NCBI GenBank assembly: GCA_900491605.1 | Contig: UESW01004234.1 | Span: 270,961 to 334,960 of the forward strand | DNA: 64,000 nt | DNA from: Calamus simplicifolius | Taxonomy: Eukaryota > Streptophyta > Magnoliopsida > Arecales > Arecaceae | Direction of reading: 5' to 3' | Shown: positions 34,809 through 46,445 of the stretch, piece after piece | Position numbering within the stretch: the stretch's first letter is position 1 | How the letters are laid out: each line of letters starts with the position of its first letter | Notes under the pieces: generated by a model | Told to the model about the DNA's origin: nothing | What the model saw: only the letters and a program-made list of their open reading frames with translations | Databases searched by the model: none | Program-made: the position numbers and the translations under genes

Positions 34809-35098
34809 CAACAAAGACTCGGTATGTCTGAGCACTCTTGGTATGCTCGAGAGCCGAGCTAAATATCAACAAAGACTTAGTACGTCCGAGCACTCTCGGT
34901 ATGTCCTAGGGCCGAGCTAAATATCAACAAAGACTCGGTATGTCCGAGCACTCTCGGTATGTTCGAGGGCTGAACTAAATATTAACAAAGACTCAGTATG
35001 TCCGAGCACTTTCGGTATATCCGAGGGTCGAGCTAAATATCAACAAAGACTCGGTATGTTCGAACACCCTCGGCAAGTTCGAGGGCCAAACAATTTCT
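34809..35098 (+). repeat. Five tandem 58-bp units downstream of Tat integrase
   Basis: Units begin CAACAAAGACTCGGTATGTC at 34809, 34867, 34925, 34983 and 35041. Each contains CGAGCACTCTCGGTATGT and a CGAGGGCCGAG-type word. Copies differ at several positions, mostly by transitions. Confidence 0.92.
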
Positions 35099-37072
35099 CC
35101 ATACCTTGGCAACACCTAGTAAAATGTAATCTTTTTTCAAGCCTCAGCAAGATCGAGCGATTTTTCCAAGCCTTAGCATGACCAGGCTGTGCCGACGAGT
35201 TATGTAAGAACTTTTGGAGATGCTCAGCATGACCAAACTCCCATCAAAAGTTAGCAAGGCCACCCAGTCCTTGCCCCAGCCTAAGATAAGTCATGGGCTA
35301 TACCCTTAAAGAGCCAACATGCTCTAATGCGCATCGGCAGGTTTAAATCGAACCATTTGGCAAAGAATTAAGTCTCTAAAATGCCCCTGACTTGTCAATA
35401 TTGAATATGACCATTTTCCTTAGCAAAAGGATACCTTAATGACTATTCACGTGTCTCGGCAAGACAGAGTCTTCACCCCACATCCTTCGATCCAACGTAT
35501 ATGAGAGATTTGCACATCGAGAAAAATGCAGAAACGATACGTTGGGAAAAACTTGCGCTTTGCAAGAAAAAAGTGAAACAACTAAAATAGCTACATGTGC
35601 AAAGGAAAAAGTTCTTTTATTTCATTACAAAAAATTCTTTACAGCCTCTCAAGGCATTATAGGTGCATTACAGCACAGGAAACACACAAAAAGCAAAAGA
35701 AAATTTTTAAACAAGTGAACTCAGCACACGATGCTGCTTCAACGTAACTTCTACATATGATTCAAGGAAATCAAAAAAGACAACTCCGTTAGGTAGTCTG
35801 AGTTGCTGGGCAATATTACAAAAGAAAATAGCCCAGCACTGCTTACCTTCTTCCTCAATGGAAGCCCTCTAGCAAGTCTTCAGTCAGATGAACTGAGAGA
35901 CACAAAATGGCACCCATTTAAAGATTAAAAATGAAGGAAAGCCTGTGGAAGCCGTGGCCCATAAAAAATTACATTTCTAATTGTCCCCATGGCCCCACGA
36001 CGTATGAATAGAGCCAAACAGAAAGCAACTATGTGCGCTTTCCATATGACCACTACCCTCCTCTTGCGCTTTGCATATGACCTCCATAACATTTTCATCG
36101 AGGATTACTTGCTCCTCAGTAGCTTCCTCATCAACCCAGCCATTGGAGCTAAGCCAAGCTTCGAGGAGAAAACTCAACCCCGCAACACTTAACCTCAGCG
36201 TGAGAAGAGCCATGAGAGTTTCTTTCTACTTGAAGACCTTCCCGGGCATGCTCAGACCCCCTTCTGCTTTTCCCCTTTTTATAGGCACTACACTAAAAAC
36301 AGCCATTAATGGAGAGGCGACTTCGGAACCAGGCCGCCATAATTATGCCCCAATCAAGGCCACATTGCAACACCTTAACGAGACTCGATAGGTATACTAA
36401 AGATATTCCCCATGCCACAATAAAAGAAAAGGATCTTCTCTTGATCTTGGATCAGAGACCTTAAGTGTGAGGAATTGTCTGCAAATCCTCAAGATACGGA
36501 TAAATTTGAAAAAACCTCAAAAAAAATATGCAGTCTACTAGCAATTGAATGCTTGGTGCGTACGAAAAGGAAAATCGATCAGAAAAGATGAGGAATTAAA
36601 TATGAGATGAATGCCTTGGAAAAATAAGATAAACCTTGGCAAAGCTGAGCTATCCCCCTCCTTGGCAAATCCGAGCCACTTTCTGCGCTTTGGCTGAGCT
36701 GAACAGTTCTCTCCATTTCAGCGAAGCCAAATTATTTCCTCTACCTCGGCAAAGCCGAACCATTCCTTTTGTTTTGGTAGAGTCGTGCTATCTTCCGCTT
36801 CAGCAAATCCGGCCGAGTTGGTCTCAACAAGACCGGGTGACTTCTTCAATTGTGACAAAGTCATTTCGAAATTCTTCGAGCAATAACGAAACTGGACTAT
36901 TTATTTGGCATCGTAGTAAGTAAAGTTTAAACAAGGCATGGATGAGCTAAAAGTTTGTATAACACGCAAGTACCAAAACAACAAAATACATGGAGAAAAA
37001 CAAAACGATTCATTCGTATCATAATATCGTTCATATTACAAAAATGAAATAAAAATGTGAAAAGATGGATCT
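35099..37072. other. Tat 3' non-coding region between pol and the antisense ORF
   Basis: Contains further CTCGGCAA/GCCGAG words (35100-35240 and 36640-36830). The rest shows no recognised domain. A minus frame at 35977-36213 is acidic and may belong to an exon or UTR of the antisense transcript; I could not assign it. Confidence 0.5.
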
Positions 37073-40006
37073 CTAAGTCCCATCTTTATATTTGGGGGCA
37101 ATTTTAGCAACATCTGAAGCACGCTGATATGGCCAACCCTCTCTGTTACTCGGCCCCAGGGACGTGTCCACCTCGGCAGATGTCTGCGAAACCCCGGTTT
37201 CCTCGGCGGTAGGTCTCGAGGCCTCTGTTTCCTTAATGATTTCTGAAGGAGCCTCCGTTAGATCTCCTTCTGAGGCCACTTCAAAATCGATGCCGGGAGC
37301 ATCTTCATCATCGTCACCATCATCGGATGGAGAGGGCGCTGCCAATGCTTCGGTTGTCGACGATGGAAAGCAATACCTCTCATCCTGCAAAAATGAGAGG
37401 TTGATATCTGGGTACTCCTGAATCACTCTCGCTCGGACCTTGCATGCTCCGACTCGGTATGCCTCCTTTGAAAATTGAATTTGCTTACGAGCGAATTCTT
37501 CCGAGCTTTTATATTTCTCAATCGCCAGAGCGATTTCATTGTCTGCCTTCGCTACCCAATGCTCCACTCAGAGCACTTCTTCCGGCTCGAGACTAAATCC
37601 TTGGCCAGAGCCTTTATCTGATCAGCTGCCTCGGCCTTGGTCTTATCTATCCAGAGAAGGAAAAATAACAAATAAAACAAATAGTAAAGTCAGTTCTAAC
37701 TATGGGAAAGAGATGAACGATTGTGTAGAAACAGTAAGAGGACATACCTCTTTAGCGTGGCGAGCAGCCTTGGTCTTATCCATCCAGAGAAGGCTCTTTT
37801 TTGAGCCTTCTCCCTCTCTTTTCTGCATCTGCTTATGTCCTTCCAGGCCTGTTAAAGATCCATCCAGTCCCTGGAGCCATCGGATTGCACTTGACGTAGC
37901 TCGGTCGTAAGATCGAAAATTTGTTTCTGGCAGGACTCGAGCCAAGCCTCAAAATAGGACTTTTTTTTTCAACAACCCTGCCATTAAGGAAGTCGATCTC
38001 CCTTTGGGCCTCTCCTCGAAACCTCAACATTTATGATCGAGCTTCATCGTCTATTTTTTGAGCCTCCCCAAGCTCGGTTACCTCCACTCGAAGTTGTAAC
38101 ACCTTGAATCGGGCATCTTTGCCCGACCTCCTGACCTCGTCAAGCTCGGCTTGCACCCTCATCAACTCCTCTGAGTGTTGATCAGCCAAGTTTATTTTGG
38201 CATGGAATGCCTCGGCCTCATGCAAGATCTCCCTGTTGTATTTATTGGCCGAGATCAGGTGCCCAAAGAGTACCTGCTGAAGGAGAATCGCTTACAATAG
38301 AGCCAAACAGTTAGGTTCAGAAAAACTGTGCCAAACATTTGAGAAGGCATGAAGAGAAAAAACTCACCCGAATGCAGGAAGAATTTACATCCCTTACGAT
38401 GTATTGGCTAGGGACCGATGCACAGTCTTCTAAGTCAGAAGGCACCTCAAATCCCTCAACCAAAAAAGTGACTCTCCGACGACTGTCTTCTCCTACTTCA
38501 GGGTAAATGGCACATCCCTTCTCATAAAGAATACTAAAAAAGTTGTCAATCTGAGACTCTTCAATAGCACCGCCCGAGGGATCAAGGAGGGGACTAAGCC
38601 AACCTATCATTTTCTCATCGCCTGCTGACGTCCCCAAGGGCCCTATCTCCTCCATCCTCATCGAGGGAGCCCCTTCTCCATCCGGTGGACCTCTTCTTTC
38701 TCCTCCTTCCTCTTTAACCTCACGGAGAGGGGATCCTGTTGGAGGCGAAACAACACTCGCTGCAAATGCAGCCACCCGATCTTCGAAGAATAATTCCCTC
38801 AACCTCTATTGACTCATGGAACTCTCCCCTTCAGGGTAAGGTGCATCAGTAGCCATGGGATAAAGAAATTCCGTTATCCAAAAATCATCATCCGTTGGCT
38901 CAGGAAAATGACCAAGCTCCTTCTCTACCCGAGCCGCTACCTCTCTGGCTTCATTACCAGGTGTTGGCCCCTCAAATTCTAGTGCTAAGATGGGAGTTGG
39001 GGTTGGCTCCCCTGCAATGTTCCCCCTCAGCGGGCTCGAAGGTGGGGACTCAGTCAGTCCTTGCGAATGGCTCGGCAGAGCCAGTTGTAGCCTGGAGGGA
39101 GAAGTTGATAGCCTCCGCTCAAGTTTGGCCCTCTTCCCTCTAGCGAGAGTCGATGAAACAGTACGGTGATACTTGGTACTTTTCTTTTCGCTCGAATCGC
39201 CATAGTCGATCGCAAGCACTCCTCTCATATGAGCCCCAAACTCATACCTGATCCCTGCAAATCATGGAACGGTCAGCTACATCCCTACAGAGACATTCAG
39301 ACGTGAAGAAGGTGATGTCGCACTTACTTAAGGGATCGACTCGGCTTAGCTTGGCATTATAGAGTGTCTCTTCAGTCAAAAGAGCGTCGATTGGGACCAC
39401 CTTGCTGCCATAAAGAATGTTGAAGTCCTCCTTCTTCGCTCTTGACAACGTCGGACGCTGGTTCAGCTCGATGGGAAGAGGCCCCCCATTGACAAGGAAA
39501 GTCGAACGCATCATCCAATTCAACAATAAAAATTGTGACTTTCATCCTTTGATGAAAGTCGAAACTTTCAAAAACCTCTTAAAGTTCTTTCATGGCCCAA
39601 TATAATGCTAAATAGAATCTTTGGAAGATGTGAGGCTATGACAAGCCCGGAACAGAGGAACCGTCGCCTTTAACCCCATTAATGCGCATAGGAAGATGAA
39701 CCCAATGATATAACTCTAGCTATTATGTGTAATCATTGTTGGGCAGATGACATAATGCTTCATTATACCGCTCACCGATCGATTAAGGGAAAAATGGAGT
39801 CCCACTTTGAAACTCTCCTCATAGAAAAAGACCACCGACTCCAATTGATTAGGCACCCTCTGCTCAAGACCGGGGACCCGCATCTGAATATCGCTTGTGA
39901 ACCAGTAATCCCGGTGAATCCTCTCCAGATCTACAGGGTTCATCGTCGAGGCCGAGTCAATGGGGCATTCCTTGTCTCCAAGATCAGCGAAAGAAATGTC
40001 AGCCAT
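37073..40006 (-). pseudogene. Antisense ORF of the Tat element (putative gypsy-type transposon protein domain plus coiled coil)
   Basis: Read on the minus strand from ATG 40006 (MADISFADLGDKECPID). The N-terminal part has PNQLESVVFFYEESFKVGLHFSLNRSV, then WMMRSTFLVNGGPLPIELNQRPTLS (39450-39526), which resembles the plant 'putative gypsy-type transposon' domain found in antisense ORFs of Tat elements. The middle is Ser/Pro/Glu-rich (38317-39228). A coiled-coil segment follows (HSEELMRVQAELDEVRRSG and AQREIDFLNGRV, about 37980-38200), then a C-terminal part (37073-37567) with FARKQIQFSKEAYRVGACKVRARV and an acidic tail ending KYKDGT. Several frameshifts and stops interrupt it. Function of these antisense products is unknown. 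Confidence 0.7.
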
Positions 40007-40329
40007 GTCTAATCATGGGTTGAAGACGTTTAGAGGAAGAACAAGAGAGAAAGTGTAATGAAAGATAACTCTGCCCACCTCTATTAAATTGTTTCAACGA
40101 GGTGAGAATCCCCATGAGTCGCCAAACCTTGAGCCTGCCATGTGCCATTCCATCCACAGCCAACAGTGGAAGGCGAGGGGTTTCCTCCTCTTGCGATAAG
40201 AAGAAATGATGAAGTGGCAGCCTGGCATTTATGGGGGCCTTATGGCATGCCTCCGCCTGTTTGAATTTCTTCAATCGGATAAGGCCGCCTAGAATTCTAC
40301 TCCCTATGCTCGAGCCTATGCTTTGGACT

Positions 40330-40346
40330 AGGGAGTGGGGGGCATA
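40330..40346 (+). other. Polypurine tract before the Tat 3' LTR
   Basis: AGGGAGTGGGGGGCATA lies directly before the LTR start TGATGAGGG at 40347, the normal site for plus-strand priming. Confidence 0.75.
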
Positions 40347-41079
40347 TGATGAGGGATAAAATCGTCATCACGTCAATATTCGTGCATACGATAAAAAGGT
40401 CGAGATCACCTTTGATTTTTGATCTGCCAGCTGTCACATCCAGAAAAGAATAGAGCCGATACACCTCGGCGAGACCGAGCCATTCTCAGACCAAGCTATT
40501 CTTATATCGAACCATTCTCATGCCTTGGCAAGATCGAGCTATCCTCATACCTCAGTCGAACCGAGGTATTCTTGTCCCTCGGCGGGACTGAGCTATCCTC
40601 ATACCTCGGTCAGACCGAGGTGTTCTTGAACCTTTGTGGAACCAAGCGCAAGAGAATTCAAATCCATGATAATTCGACAAGATTTCAACCACGTGGGTCT
40701 CTGAATGTCCTAAGACAGGGAAAAAGCTAGATAATGCCAAATGTGACCTAGAGCCTCTAAGTCACCGAATCTCAAAGTACCAGCTTACCACCCTAACTGT
40801 AGATTCTCTAACTAACCAAATTTGAAAGCTACAGATCTCATAACAAATTTGATTCGAATCATATTTGAATCATAACGATTTCGGACCCCCGGACATGTCC
40901 AAGGAATCAGGTAGTTGTCTGTCATCATCCTGGCAACCTATATATATGCTCTATCTTGAAGTCTTCCAGGTATGCTCACTCTTTTACTGAAAAAAAACTC
41001 CAATAAAGATCGAGTAGAGCTCTCAAGGCTTCCAAAGAAGCCGTTCTTGAGGAACTCTTCTGCAAGAGCCTTCTTCTCA
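40347..41079 (+). repeat. 3' LTR of the Tat element, copy 1, truncated by a CACTA insertion
   Basis: Matches the 5' LTR from its first base, including the hairpin cluster and TATATATA, up to about 41079. There the sequence changes abruptly to CACTACAAGAAAACAGC. The last part of the LTR is not in copy 1. Confidence 0.85.
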
Positions 41080-41094
41080 CACTACAAGAAAACA

Positions 41095-41815
41095 GCAAGA
41101 TTGCGACGCTTCTTAGCGACACAATCTTTTTGTCGCTAAATAGCGACCACATTGCGATGCCCAAGAAGAGAAGACAACAGAAATAAATAAATGAAAGAAA
41201 TAAGTTAAATAGCGATGAAACAGTGATGCAAATTTTTGCGTCACTAAATAGTGATGCAGTTGCGACACAAATATTAATAAGAAATTAAAATTTGAAGACC
41301 CATATTAGCGATGCATAATTTGCGTCGCAATTTAGCGATGCATTATTTTGTCACTAAATAGCGAATCAGTTGCGATGCAAATATTAATAAGAAATTAAAA
41401 TTTAAGGACCCATATTAGCGATGTATTATTCGCGTTGTAATTTAGTGATGCATTATTTTGCATCGCTAAATAGTGACGCAATTGCAATGTAAATATTAAT
41501 AAGAAATTAAAATTTGAGGATGCATATTAGCGACGCATAGAATGCATCGCTAAATAGCGATACATATTTTGCGATGCAATTTAAATAAGAAATTAAAATT
41601 TAACAATGCATTTTGTGATGCAATTTTAGCATCGCAAAATAGCGACACGAATAGCGGCATCACTAGTTTTGCTAATATTAATAAATTAAAATTTAACAAT
41701 ACATTTTTTGATGCATCACAAAATAGGAACGCGAATATTAGCATCGCTAGTTTTGCTAATATTAGCGACTCCATTGCGACGAATGTAGGCATCGCAAGTT
41801 TTATCCCAAAACCAT
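41095..41815. repeat. CACTA subterminal repeats, about 110-bp period with GCGATGCA words
   Basis: The phrase ATATTAATAAGAAATTAAAA recurs at 41271, 41381 and 41493, flanked by short direct and inverted copies of GCGATGCA, TTGCGTCGC and AGCGACGCAT. Such clusters are the usual transposase-binding zone of CACTA elements. Confidence 0.85.
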
Positions 41816-42589
41816 AACCCCAGTGTTTCATTCACTCACGATGGCCGTCTCTGAATCTCCTGAACCTCTCCTCGCCCGCGTTTCATTCTTCGGTCTTCGC
41901 CTCGCCAAAGTCTTCTCATTCTTCGTCTTCGTCGGTCATCACCTTCGGCAACCATCGACTTCCAGGTAGGCTTTACTCTCCCTTCTTTGCTTTACTCTCC
42001 GAAATGGTACTCTCTTTCTTTAAAAGACCCCTCCCAAGTCCAAACCCTAGGACTCTCATCGGCTCGTCATCGCCCTAGGATTTTCGAAGAGCAAAAAGAT
42101 TTCCCCGTGCCACCGCTTCAAGAGCTCTCCACCGGCCCCTTTGTCCCCCCTTCCTTTAGCTCCTTTCTCTCCCTCTCTCTCTCTTGTCTTTCTCTTCCAG
42201 GGGTTTTTGATTTTTGTTGGTACGAGTTCGAGATTTTCACAATGCGAGTTCAAGAAATCCTCGTTCTTGATTAATTCAGCTATTTTTCGGATCTTTTTTC
42301 TAAGGTTCTAGGGTTTACTTGTCACATTTTCTATCTTTTCTGGTTGCTAAGAATGAGGTGGTTTGCGATAATCTTTTCATGTGTTTGTTATTATTTTTTA
42401 TTCTCTTTGGTGGAGATCTTCTTGCGGAGAACTGGATTAGTGTTCTTTTTTTTTTTGGTTGTTTTGGGCCGGGTGGGTTTACGGTTTGCGGAGCCTTGTA
42501 GCAGCTAAGAGTGAAAGCATTTTTCTAGTGCTTACGATCGAGAAGAATGCATTTGTACTCTTTGTCGTGACATGGTGGAACAGTCTAGT

Positions 42590-43080
42590 CAAAGTAAAGA
42601 AGACAAGGTCATGACTCTGGTAGAATACAACAAGTTTTTTTTCCAAGGTGGTCTGCTGGTGAAAGATGCCTTGTAAGTTGGGGTTAGGAGTTTGGTTCAC
42701 TTTAGTTGATATTTAAACTTCAAAGAACTTTCTGAATTCTGATTGACCCCCATTGAGGGGGAAAAAAGAAGACAAGGCCATAACTTCGGTAGAATACAAG
42801 AAGTTTTTTTATTTTTCCAAGGTGGTTTGCCGATGAAAGATGTCTTGTAAGTTGGGGTTAGGAGTTTGGATTTACTTTAGTTGATATTTAAACTTCAAAG
42901 GATAGCTTTCTGATTGACCCCCATTGAGGGGGTAAAAAGAGATGATTTTGTTCACCAGGGGTGTTTGACATTGGAGTTTGTTTTTCATGGTCGTTGGAAG
43001 TCATTGGAATGTCATGATATTGGAAGTCTCGGAATGTCATGATATTAGAAGTCATGGAATGTCATGATATTAGAAACATG
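42590..43080. repeat. Tandem duplication (about 170 bp x 2) and a 26-bp x 3 repeat within the CACTA-derived region
   Basis: The block starting AAGAAGACAAGG, passing through GTTGGGGTTAGGAGTTTGG and ending GACCCCCATTGAGGGGG, occurs at about 42596-42762 and 42765-42933. At about 42999-43076, the unit GTC(AT)GGAATGTCATGATATT(A/G)GAA is repeated three times. Confidence 0.85.
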
Positions 43081-44298
43081 CAATTTTCATTTTGAGATCT
43101 TGATCTTTTTTTTGGCAAAATGATAGTTAACTGCTCTATTGGCCCTTTATCTCTGTTTCCTTTTAATTCTTTTCTTTAGGGAATGGTTGTAGTTCTTTTT
43201 CCAAAATAAAATATTATTGAGAAGCACACCTAGAGAATTTTGCTTGGCCACATTTCAATCTGATGCACTTACATGAATTTAAAGAGAAAAATTTAGTTTA
43301 TTTCATCAATCGGATGCAGTAAGCTTTCGTTTATTTCATCAATCGGATCGAATCATATTTGTTCGGATCAATTAATTGAACCCAATGCTAATCATAGTTG
43401 TCATATTGATACTTATAAATTTTATATACCATTGTTTTTATTTCTACTTTTATTTTACCATAAATTGGGAATGAAGGCGAGTGTTCCAACCTTTTTCCAA
43501 ACTTTAATAAAAAGCTAGTACCAAAATGTATAATATAAAGAGAGAAAAGAGGCTAAAAAAAATTAAGAATATTTTTCAGAATGGGATGAACATTAATAGT
43601 CTTGCTCTTGGCACAGAGGAATTAAGAGAAAAAAACAAACAAGATCTTTCTTACAGAGTATGCACTGGTACTAAAGAAGAGGTAAAGATTCTGATATTTC
43701 AACATTTTTTTCATCTAAATTATTTCAAAAGCTGCAGTGCCAACTGATTTTATGCTAGTTTTCATTATCGAAAGATATTTCTGTCTTTCCAAGAGAATTA
43801 AAAATCGTTAGGAAGTGATGAAATTTTAAGGATAAAGAGGGCTTCAAATGAAAATAGCATATTAGCAAAAAAAAAAAAAAAAAAACCTGATTCGTTAATC
43901 ACACTAAAAATACGTAGTCTTGTCTTGCTTTACAAATGAATCTTGACTTACTTTTTTTTTTAACGTTTTGTCACTCTACAGTATATTTTTGACTGCTAAC
44001 TATGAAAATAACTATATTTTGCATTCAGATGATTTTAAAAAATAACGATTTATTTTTCTTTGTTTATTTTTAAAAGTATTTTTTTAACTTAAAAAAAATA
44101 AAAGTAGGTGAAAGATGGGTATAGAACCATGGTACGGGATGGGACCGTTGATGCTTGAAAACAAGGGCCACCGACGAGGGAGTCGAGATGCAATCCACCG
44201 CGCGCAGACTATTTGAAGGCAGGTGGCAGAAATGTCTTGCTTTGATTCCGAAGTCACGGAGGAAGAATTTTGACATGTACATTTAGACCGGACTGAAA

Positions 44299-44307
44299 TT
44301 TATAGTG
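44299..44307. repeat. Left 9-bp TSD (TTTATAGTG) of the foldback element
   Basis: Second copy at 49100-49108. The uninterrupted copy-1 site (about 26588-26600) has a single TTTATAGTG followed by ATATGTC. Confidence 0.92.
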
Positions 44308-44610
44308 GGAAAATATTTTGTACATCGTCTTTGATGCAGCAAGATCTATGTGGGCTGCACCGTTCCTTCTTATTGGTCCACATGGATTCTATGTGGCCTG
44401 ACATGATGGGACAGAATAGCAGAGAGATAATGTTACTTTTTAATCGTACATCCATTAAAAGTCGTTCAGCCTTTCACCATTGGTGTGAAGACGAATATGC
44501 CCTTTCCCTCCAGCTTACTTCAATCCGCCATCTTATTTGGATTTTACTGATAAAAAATCGTAAGGTTCTGGCCTGAAAGAAGAGTATCCGAAGGAGTGGC
44601 AAAGCTCTGC
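44308..44610 (+). repeat. Left outer TIR of the foldback element
   Basis: Matches 48798-49099 in inverted orientation with scattered substitutions, for example GTGGGCTGCACCG, TATGTGGCCTGACATGATG and GATAATGTTACTTTTTAATC in both. Confidence 0.9.
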
Positions 44611-46030
44611 CAGACGACATCCTAGTTCAAAACTTTAAGACAAAGCATCAGTTTAAACCCACGACACCCTAGTTGGAAACCCACGACACCCTGGTTCAAA
44701 ACCTTAAGACAAAGCATCAGTTCAAACCCACGACACCCTAGTTGGAAACCCACGACACCCTAGTTCATAACCCATGACACCCTAGTTCAAAACCTTAAGA
44801 CAAAGCATCAGTTCAAACCCACGACATCCTAGTTGGAAACCCACGACACACTGGTTCATAACCCACGACACCCTAGTTCAAAACCTTAAGACAAAGCATC
44901 AGTTTAAACCCACGATACCCTAGTTGGAAACCCATGACACCCTAGTTCATAACCTTAAGACAAAGCATCAGTTCAAACCCACGACACCCTAGTTGGAAAC
45001 CCACGACACCCTAGTTCATAACCCACGACACCCTAGTTCAAAACCTTAAGACAAAGCATCAGTTTAAACCCACGACACCCTAGTTTGAAACCCACGACAC
45101 CCCCAGTTCAAGACCCACGACACCCCAGTTCAAGACCCACGACACCCTTTTAAGACCCACGATACCCTAGTTCAAGACCCACGACACCCCAGTTCAAGAC
45201 CCACGACACCCCTAGTTCAAGACCCATGACACCCTAGTTCAAAACCCAGGACACCCCAGTTCAAGACCCACGACACCCCAGTTCAAGACCCACGACACCC
45301 TAGTTCAAGACCCACGATACCCTAGTTAAAGACCCATGACACCCCCAGTTCAAGACCCATGACACCCTAGTTCAAGACCCACGACACCCCCAGTTCAAGA
45401 CCCACGACACCCCAGTTCAAGACCTACGACACCCCTAGTTCAAGACCCACGACACCCCAGTTCAAGACCCACGACATCCCTAGTTCAAGACCCATGACAC
45501 CCCTAGTTAAAGACCCATGACACCCTTAGTTCAAGACCCATGACACCCTTAGTTCAAGACCCACGACACCCCAGTTCAAGACCCACGACACCCTAGTTCA
45601 AGACCCATGACACCCCTAGTTCAAGACCCATGACACCCCCAGTTAAAGACCCATGACACCCTAATTCAAGAACCACGACACCCTTAGTTTAAGACCCACG
45701 ACACCCCCAGTTAAAGACCCATGACATCCTAGTTCAAGACCCACGACACCCTTAGTTCAAGACCCACGACACCCCAGTTCAAGACCCACAACACCCCTAG
45801 TTCAAGACCCACGACACCCCAGTTCAAGACCCACGATAACCTAGTTCAAGACCCATGACACCCCTAGTTCAAGACCCATAACACCCCTAGTTAAAGACCC
45901 ATGACACCTTAGTTCAAGACCCACGAAACCCTTAGTTCAAGACCCACGACACCCCAGTTCAAGACCTACGACACCCCTAGTTCAAGACGCACGACACCCT
46001 AGTTCAAGACCCATGATACCCCTAGTTCAA
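44611..46030 (+). repeat. Left tandem array: outer composite units, inner simple 20-22-bp units
   Basis: About 44611-45095: higher-order units in which CCCACGACACCCTAGTTGGAAA, a CCCACGACACCCTAGTTCAT/AAA unit and CCTTAAGACAAAGCATCAGTT alternate. About 45095-46030: simple units CCCACGACACCC(C)TAGTTCAAGA in some forty-odd copies. Any long frame here is repeat-encoded and not a gene. Confidence 0.95.
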
Positions 46031-46445
46031 GACAGATCGAAAGAGAAACAACGAAGCAAAGTCGCCTCCCCTCGCCGAGGAAAACCGTCCTCCCGAGAAG
46101 AAGGCAAAACAGGTCGACGTTGCCCCCAACCACGAGACGGAGCGGCAGCCCAGAGGAGTGGGTGGTGGAGATGGCGGCTTCTCGGTCTACAGCAGCCCCT
46201 CCAAGTTTCCTTTCCTCTGCCTGAATGCCATACAAGATGCTTGGGTCACGGAAGGGACTTCCGACGGAAGTGTGGAGGGGAATCTCTTGGCCAGCACTTG
46301 GGGCATGGAGTTCTGGAGGTGCTGCTCTGCCGGGTCGAATATATTGGACACGAGTGGGCCCGTGCTAATTGAGAGTAGATCGCTTGGCTGGTTTCCACGG
46401 CTTGTGATATCGTTGCACAGAAGGAGAAGCAGGGGATTCTACAGG
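46030..46445 (+). pseudogene. Captured gene fragment, left arm copy
   Basis: Encodes, with damage, the same product as the better copy in the right arm: GGGDGGFSVYSSPSKF, CLNAIQDAWV, TSDGSVEGNLLASTWGMEFWRCCSAGSNILDTSG. After that point this copy diverges in frame (GPVLIESRSLG). It is a duplicate of the 47157-47575 fragment in inverted orientation. Confidence 0.75.

Larger units (their letters stand above)
26789..41079 (+). mobile_element. Tat-type Ty3/gypsy LTR retrotransposon, degenerate, with nested insertions
   Basis: Order: 5' LTR (26789-27683), primer-binding region, gag, protease, RT, RNase H, a second RNase H of the NEAEYEALL type, integrase, a long 3' region with antisense reading, a polypurine tract (40330-40346) and 3' LTR (from 40347). 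An extra RNase H domain and an antisense ORF beyond pol are features of the Tat lineage (Retand/Grande/Ogre relatives). A solo copia LTR sits in pol and a CACTA element cuts the 3' LTR at 41080. Stops and frameshifts throughout mean it is inactive. Confidence 0.85.
25711..43416 (+). repeat. Copy 1 of a tandem segmental duplication, period about 17.7 kb
   Basis: From AAATTTTATATACC at 25711 the sequence matches that from 43417 onward: first about 1.08 kb of non-coding flank (25711-26788), then the Tat 5' LTR, leader, gag and pol up to the window end. Shared non-transposon flank at the same distance from the LTR argues for duplication rather than two independent insertions. Copy 1 ends where copy 2 starts, within CACTA-derived sequence. 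The copy-1 flank is continuous across both sites that are interrupted in copy 2. Confidence 0.85.
41080..43416 (+). mobile_element. Left portion of a CACTA (En/Spm) transposon, cut by the duplication breakpoint
   Basis: Begins with the classical CACTA terminus CACTACAAGAAAACAGC. Subterminal repeats built on GCGATGCA / TGCGTCGCTA follow to about 41815. Then comes a CT-rich leader-like region (41840-42280) resembling the 5' UTR of an element gene. No right terminus (CTTGTAGTG) appears before copy 2 of the duplicated segment begins at 43417, so the element is truncated. No transposase domain was recognised. Confidence 0.8.

Noticed and set aside
36286..36300. CACTACACTAAAAAC, resembling a CACTA terminus
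   Set aside because: No subterminal repeats follow and no partner terminus or TSD was seen; part of the Tat 3' region.
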